Below are positions 58,740 through 64,000 of a stretch of 64,000 nt of DNA, one piece after another. The stretch's first letter is position 1. The number at the start of each line of letters is the position of its first letter. Origin of the DNA: Lonicera japonica (lineage: Eukaryota > Streptophyta > Magnoliopsida > Dipsacales > Caprifoliaceae); NCBI GenBank assembly GCA_021464415.1, contig CM038471.1:15848422-15912421 (forward strand). The letters are read 5' to 3'. The notes below the pieces were generated by a model. That model saw nothing but the letters and a program-made list of their open reading frames with translations. It was not told the origin of the DNA and made no database searches. Made by a program: the position numbers and the translations under genes.

Positions 58740-61700
58740 TGTGACGCCCTGAATCCCATTCTGAGATTTTCACCTTCGGGACCCAGTTAATCACGACTGC
58801 CATGCGCGACGATGGGTTTAAAATATAAAAATAACAACTTTTAAAAACTTTTCTTTGATAAATTATAATTATAAGAAATCCTGTTTCAGAAAATTTCAAC
58901 ATGTGGAGTTTGTTCATATGGCAAACTGCCCTGTAAAAATCAAAACATTTATATACAAGTACCAACACAGACAATCCACATTAAAACCACTCACATATGA
59001 AACCCATTTGTACAAGTTTGCCAAAATATTGTTTATACATAAAACCATGGTTCATATACAATACACTAAAACCAAAACAAATATACAACACAGTCCTTCT
59101 CATAAAGGACTAGGATCGATCCATAATCATCAGAGGCTTCTATACTCGAATATCATGTGCCAACCCAGAAGCAGAACCTGTAAAACTGCTGAAATGATGT
59201 AATGAGCCAAATTTGGGCTCAGTGGGAACTATATAGGTTTTAATAGAAAATAAGTGCTTTATTTTGTTACAATGGTTTAAAAACAATACTTATGTAATGC
59301 AACCCACACACACGTGCATGCCGAACCCCACTAGGACTCCTATCTCAGCTACCGGAAGTCAACTACCCAATCGACCGATCTTGAGACTTTCCATAGAATG
59401 GATCTCTACACATTCCTAAGTTACTAGTGGAGCGTTGGTATGAAGCCGTCTCTTCACAAATAGTAGCTTCCTATGGTTCGCCATGCTATGGCGGAAGGGT
59501 TCTAAAGTATGTTAAACCAACCTCACGCTATCCCGCACGTATACCCAAAGTTGTTTACTAATAGCCAAGCATTTTATTGTTTTCTCTTTGAGATTAGTTC
59601 ATTATGAATGTCCATGCTTGGCCGACTAATAGGCTTTACCTCTCATTGTCCTTACAAGTCAGTATGCTATAGTATCTCCCACTAAGCTATCTGTTAGCTA
59701 TAATTACCACTCTAATTATTAGTAATTTATGTTCATTATGATCAAGGCAACTCTCTAAATTATCGACGAGTATTCTCATGCTCGTATCCCTTGTATAAGG
59801 GCCAATAGTCATTATAACTTTCCACTTTATGCGTTAGTACATTATGAGTGGCCATTGCTTTTCTATGTGTATTATGATCCGTCCGATCATGTCCAAAAAC
59901 AAATAACGTGATTCCCATCACATCCGAGGCATTATATACATAAACAACATAGATATGATACAAGAACAATAATAATAATATCCAAACACAACACATATGT
60001 CAGTATATATCTCTTGCATAATGCCTCAGTTTCACCCCGCGGTCGTCTAAGCCCAGAACAACAGATCCCGAAGGCTCCGAGGCTCTTATCCATGTCTTCT
60101 CTGAGTGCGTAGTTGCTCAGGGACTTGGTTCTCCATGTAAGTCATTCGGAGATAACCCTCAAGACATTTTTTCAGGAATGACACTCCGAATAGTTAACGA
60201 GGAGAACACCTCATACAAGCCACATCGACGCTCTGGAAAGAACTACACCAGGAGACCCCCTAGCAGGGTGGTGTCCATTAATAGTTCAACTACCATCCGG
60301 GAAACTCACCAATTGGATAGTAGTGGCACACGGGACTTACTCCGCTTGCCGGAGAAACTTGTCTAACCAAAAACACATAGTCCAGTTGGAAGGCAAGATA
60401 CAAAGAGTGGGCTCTTCTTTGTGGACAATTCAACCACAGGTGGAGTCACCTCCTTCTTTTCCTGTGCACGGTTTAAGGAATTTTACCCAGAGGCGGCAAA
60501 TAGGCGGCCCATCTTCGAGTCACCGGGAGCTACCCGATGCTCGGTTCATCATATCCAGACCATATGTGTGATCGCAATAACTGGGAATATCATATCCATT
60601 TCCCAATAATATAAGTAACATCAATCACATCATCATCACACAAATGGCTATCACATATATAAATACAATCTATCACAACCCACTATCCATTTATCATCAT
60701 TAATATCGTCGTTAATAATTTCTACAAGCTTCTTCATTAAGTGTATACTACATATGGTTACCGTCACGTGGTTATTCACATTATAAGGCCAACTAATTTA
60801 TTATTCTCGTCGTATATCTCATTACACGCTATGGGTATCAAACTAAGGCTGTATGTATTTTATGATAGTTCACAATACATTTAATCAAGCCAAGTATCGA
60901 ATAATATATTACTAGCCTAACCGGCATATGAATACGGCTCACCATGGTTGAGGCAACCTGCACCCTACAAGGTTATATTACTCACACCAATTGAGCATAT
61001 CTGAATGGTGTACTCATCAATAGTATCAACAATGGTCTACGTCGAATGCTAGATTTACAAGTTACTACTTACGGTATCGCCTTTAGTGGTCTTCAAGGCA
61101 AACACATGGAAAAGGCTTTAATTACACTTGCTATTAACATCATACATATGTATTTCTACCATTCACAACCCATAATTCAACATTTATTATGCACAATCCC
61201 CAAAACTCCAAATTCTTAGGTTATACATGCAACTAGAAAATAGGTTCTTAGTGCAAATGCGAGGATAACGTTTTACGCTAGCAACCAAAGGCCTATCTAT
61301 GCATAACTACCTCTTATAACCCATAACCAACTCTAATCCAAGCATCAATCCCAAAATACCCTTAGGCTTATTCCATACTCTTAGCTACAATGTGGGTATG
61401 ATGTGTATGTGAAAGGATAATGCTCATATCATGATAATAAGTGATATTACATGATATATAAGTGATAATCTACCCGTTTGCATCACCAATTGAGCCTTAA
61501 ACAAACCCAACCCACATGTACATATCAAACCTAGGGTTTTTATAAAAAAAATCCCCATTTTAGTAGAAAACTCTAATACAACAACAATAATTTGAAATTA
61601 AGGGTTTGGTACTAGTGTTCCCACCTTATAGAAGCTTTATCCTTTAATAGACAAAGCATAGACACCGTATCGCAAAGCCCTACTCAAGCTCAAGCATCTA

Positions 61701-62565
61701 TGGAGGAAGGAAGGAGGAAGCACATGATGAATAGTGGTGTTAGGAGGATGATTTGGTGTTAATTATGTAGGGATTTTATGTATAGATGAAGGATGCCCAA
61801 TGATCTCTCAATTACTCCCTAAAAATGAGCTCTCATCTCTCTCTAACTCCTCTCCTTTGTGTAGCTCGAAAATAAGAAGAAGAGGGGCCAAAAATCTGGT
61901 TTATACACCAAAAATATGCCCAGCTTAATTGCCGGACCAGTCCACAAAATGGCCATACCGGTCCGCGCTATAAATTTGCATCTCTGGACCATTGTTCGTA
62001 ATTTGGCCATAACTTTTCGCTAGGAACTTCGATTGGAGTGATTTTTATGTCCACGAAAAGGTATTCAAAGATCTACAACTTTATAGAATAAAGTTTTCTT
62101 AAATTATGGACAAATCGTTCCCAAAAATTTGTCGAAGACAGCACTCTGGCAATGGACTACCGAACGCACAGAATTTAGCGATGAGGCTACTTCGCGCTCA
62201 ATTTTGACCAAGTATGAGCCTGAATTGGATTTTGGACAAAACACAAAAGTTGTAGATTGCATAAAAATATAGACCCTTACGTGAGAAGAAACTCAATCTG
62301 GCGACGAACGAAGAAGTTACGCTGCTCCAAAGTTGGCTAAAAACAAGAAATCGCGTAAGGCCAAAACTCATGATTTAAGAGCCGATATTGATTCGGACCA
62401 CCCAAATCACTAAACGATCACTCACACGTGTGTGGGTAGACTAATATGACTAATACAGAGTGCTAGAACACTATAAGGCTCCTCAATACACAATTTCACC
62501 ACCCCATGTGAAATTTACGAACGAATGAAGGTAACTACGAAGAAACGGAAGAATGGGGTGTTACA
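58740..62565 (-). mobile_element. Solo giant LTR (G, 3826 bp), perfect TSD TCACA
   Basis: TGTGACGCCCTG at 58740 and GGGGTGTTACA at 62565, with TCACA at 58735-58739 and 62566-62570. No PBS or PPT adjoins. It is the longest LTR of this family here. It carries the stem AGCCAAGCAT (59563-59572) / ATGCTTGGCC (59614-59623), CTAGTGTTCCCACCTTAT near 61612, and a weak palindrome region (GGACCAGTCC, ACCGGTCC) at about 61930-61970. Confidence 0.9.
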
Positions 62566-62771
62566 TCACAAGACGATAGAACTTAGGCGGTCAAGAATTT
62601 AGTATTATTCCATGCATTGAGTGCTTATATAGCATAGAGGAATATTAAATGCGCATACAGTACAGTCTCATGCAGTATTCTCCATAATTTTTGATCTCAA
62701 ATACTTAGCTAAAGGTATACCACGTTATATGGTGGAGCTCAAAACTAATTTCATTCCAGGGAGGAATTGAA
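62566..62771. other. Host sequence between solo LTR and Cassandra
   Basis: 206 bp with no ORF or domain. It ends in TTGAA (62767-62771), the left target duplicate of Cassandra. Confidence 0.4.
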
Positions 62772-63175
62772 TGTAACGACCCGGTCCCACCTCAGTACGA
62801 TATTGTCCCCTCTGGGCGGCTCTGCTCCAGCACCAACTGGGCAGCCCTCTCCATCAGGCTCTTGTTTCTGGGAGCTCACGACCAGCTTCCCAGGAGGTCA
62901 CCCGCCCTCTCCCTCAGGCTTTTGTTTTTGGGAGCTCACGACCAGCTTTCCAGGGGATCACCCATCCTGGGATTGCTCTGGCCGCCTACTAGCTTAACTT
63001 CGGAGTTCTGATGGGATCCGAAACTAGTGAGCCCCCAAAAGGCCTTGTACTTAATTAGCGACCATTTCTTACTTATATGGGTCTCTAATGATCCCCTATC
63101 TTTCGATGTGGGATACCCCCTTTGAGCTATAATTCCTCCTCCCAAGGGAGTACTCCTCGCTCGCAGGGCGTCACA
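62772..63175 (-). repeat. Cassandra 3' LTR (404 bp) with internal 60-bp duplication
   Basis: Contains two tandem 60-bp units (62845-62904 and 62905-62964), each running from CCCTCTCC(A/C)TCAGGC to a GGTCACCC/GGATCACCC end; the other LTR has one. The 5S-like core is on the minus strand: GGATCCCATCAGAACTCCG down to TTAAGC (63019-62992), then CCAGGATGGGTGATCCC ending near 62955. The extra unit therefore repeats the outer edge of the internal control region. Confidence 0.8.
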
Positions 63176-63245
63176 TCCTTCCCCCCAAGGGAGTCGATGT
63201 CCTCGTCGACACATTGTACTCTGTGGGGTCCACTCTGATACCATT

Positions 63246-63590
63246 TATAACAACCCAGTCGCACATCAGTACAATATTGTCCCCTCTGGGCAGCTCCGCT
63301 CCAGCACCAACTGGGCAGCCCTCTCCCTCAGGGTTTTGTTTCTGGGAGCTCACGACCAGCTTCTCAGGGGGTCACCCATCCTGGGATTGCTCTGGCCACC
63401 TACTCGCTTAACTTCGAAGTTCTTATGGGATCCGAAGCCAGTGAGCCCCCAAAAGGCCTCGTACTTAATTAGCGATCATTTCTTACTTATATAGGTCTCC
63501 AAGGATCCCCCATCTTACGATGTGGGATGCCCCCTTTGAGCTACAATTCCTCGTCCCAATGGGAGTACTCCTCGCTTGTAGGGCGTCACA
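63246..63590 (-). repeat. Cassandra 5' LTR (345 bp)
   Basis: Minus start TGTGACGCCCTACAAG at 63590. The 5S-like core lies at about 63443-63364, including GGATCCCATAAGAACTTCG (an A-box region with three changes from the plant 5S consensus as I recall it) and GGATGGGTGACCCCCTGA (intermediate element and C box). No duplication. Confidence 0.8.
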
Positions 63591-63595
63591 TCGAA

Positions 63596-64000
63596 ATTGC
63601 TCCTGTAAATCACCGAGAGGATTGCATCCTAATTTAGTTGAGTGCACGTTAGAAGTTCTACATTTCCACTAGCAAAAGTTAATGGTGAAGCTCCAAATCC
63701 CTTGTGGCCATTTACCACCTGATTTGGTAAAACACCTTAACTTTTGCCCTTAAGGATTTATTTATTAACAGCTCAAACTAAAGTTTCAAACGTAGAATAT
63801 CGATGTGGTCTTCGCATTAATGCTCGAATGGAGTTGAAAGATTCTATTTGAATCTATATGTCATACCATGTGACCTAAACTTAGTAATACTTAACACTTA
63901 GAAGTAGTGACTAGACACATGACTTTAATCCGAGGGGTTTCCACAACACCGTAAACCCTACCACTCCAAATGGGTGTCTATACCAAAGGATTAATAATTT
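63596..64000. other. Unassigned flank of Cassandra
   Basis: AT-rich sequence without recognisable domain or terminus; presumably the continuation of 62566-62771 after the insertion. Confidence 0.35.

Larger units (their letters stand above)
62772..63590 (-). mobile_element. Cassandra TRIM (5S-bearing LTR retrotransposon in miniature)
   Basis: Two LTRs (63590-63246 and 63175-62772 in minus order) flank a 70-bp internal region. A PBS, TGGTATCAGAGTGGACC, lies at 63243-63227, and a purine-rich tract (GGGGGGAAGGA) adjoins the 3' LTR at about 63186-63176. Each LTR carries a 5S-rRNA-like segment. Flanks TTGAA (62767-62771) and TCGAA (63591-63595) form a TSD with one change. It encodes no protein; the family is known to be mobilised in trans and to use 5S-type pol III promoter boxes. 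The internal region is very short and the 5' end of one LTR is TA instead of TG. Confidence 0.9.

Noticed and set aside
62950..63443. True 5S rRNA genes
   Set aside because: The 5S-like parts are diverged, incomplete and embedded in TRIM LTRs with PBS, purine tract and TSD.

Overview
The window is nuclear DNA of a flowering plant, most likely pericentromeric or other repeat-rich heterochromatin. The evidence is a Cassandra element with 5S-like LTRs, chromovirus-type gypsy LTRs with initiator-Met primer sites, a Ty1/copia element, a CACTA (En/Spm) element and two plant-mobile-domain (PMD)-like genes. I found no intact housekeeping gene, tRNA gene or bacterial-type operon. The genus cannot be read from the sequence.

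Layout. 1-5280: two tandem minus-strand PMD/DUF7745-type genes, both broken by in-frame stops that are all TAG. Each has short TTGTCGCGCGACAA-type palindromes just upstream of its TATA box. A 69-bp minisatellite fills intron 1 of the second gene, and another minisatellite lies upstream of it (6190-6770). 6830-12528: a non-autonomous minus-strand gypsy element with a 3.3-kb LTR, an initiator-Met PBS and a gag zinc-knuckle ORF but no pol; its 3' LTR is truncated. 12529-20832: nested LTRs of the same superfamily, including a solo LTR (14430-17989) inside another LTR that still carries a PBS. 20833-22426: unassigned. 22427 to about 29330: a decayed CACTA element with a six-copy 192-bp array and a Transposase_24-like pseudogene. 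29337-37679: a decayed minus-strand copia element with both LTRs. 37680-40015: the end of a Tat/Athila-like element. 40808-49955: a long inverted repeat, one arm of which is interrupted by a giant LTR that itself contains a solo LTR. 50749-57196: truncated LTRs and a gypsy integrase fragment. 57197-58668: a copia solo LTR. 58740-62565: a 3.8-kb solo LTR. 62772-63590: a complete Cassandra TRIM.

By my boundaries, giant gypsy LTRs and their fragments make up about 27 kb of the 64 kb. They share a plan: TGTAACACC(C) start, a short-palindrome or short-repeat module 420-650 bp in, a CT-rich leader, a conserved AG|GTGGGAAC motif, a stem-loop with compensatory changes, and a TGTGACGCC-type (reverse-complement) end next to the PBS. 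Four target-site duplications (AGTAG, CAGAC, TCACA, GATAC/AATAC) fix solo-LTR boundaries and the nesting order. The most unusual signals are the palindrome modules beside promoters of otherwise unrelated transcription units, the covarying LTR stem, and the TAG-only decay of the PMD genes.

All coordinates were read by eye. Repeat boundaries without a named terminal motif or TSD are approximate.
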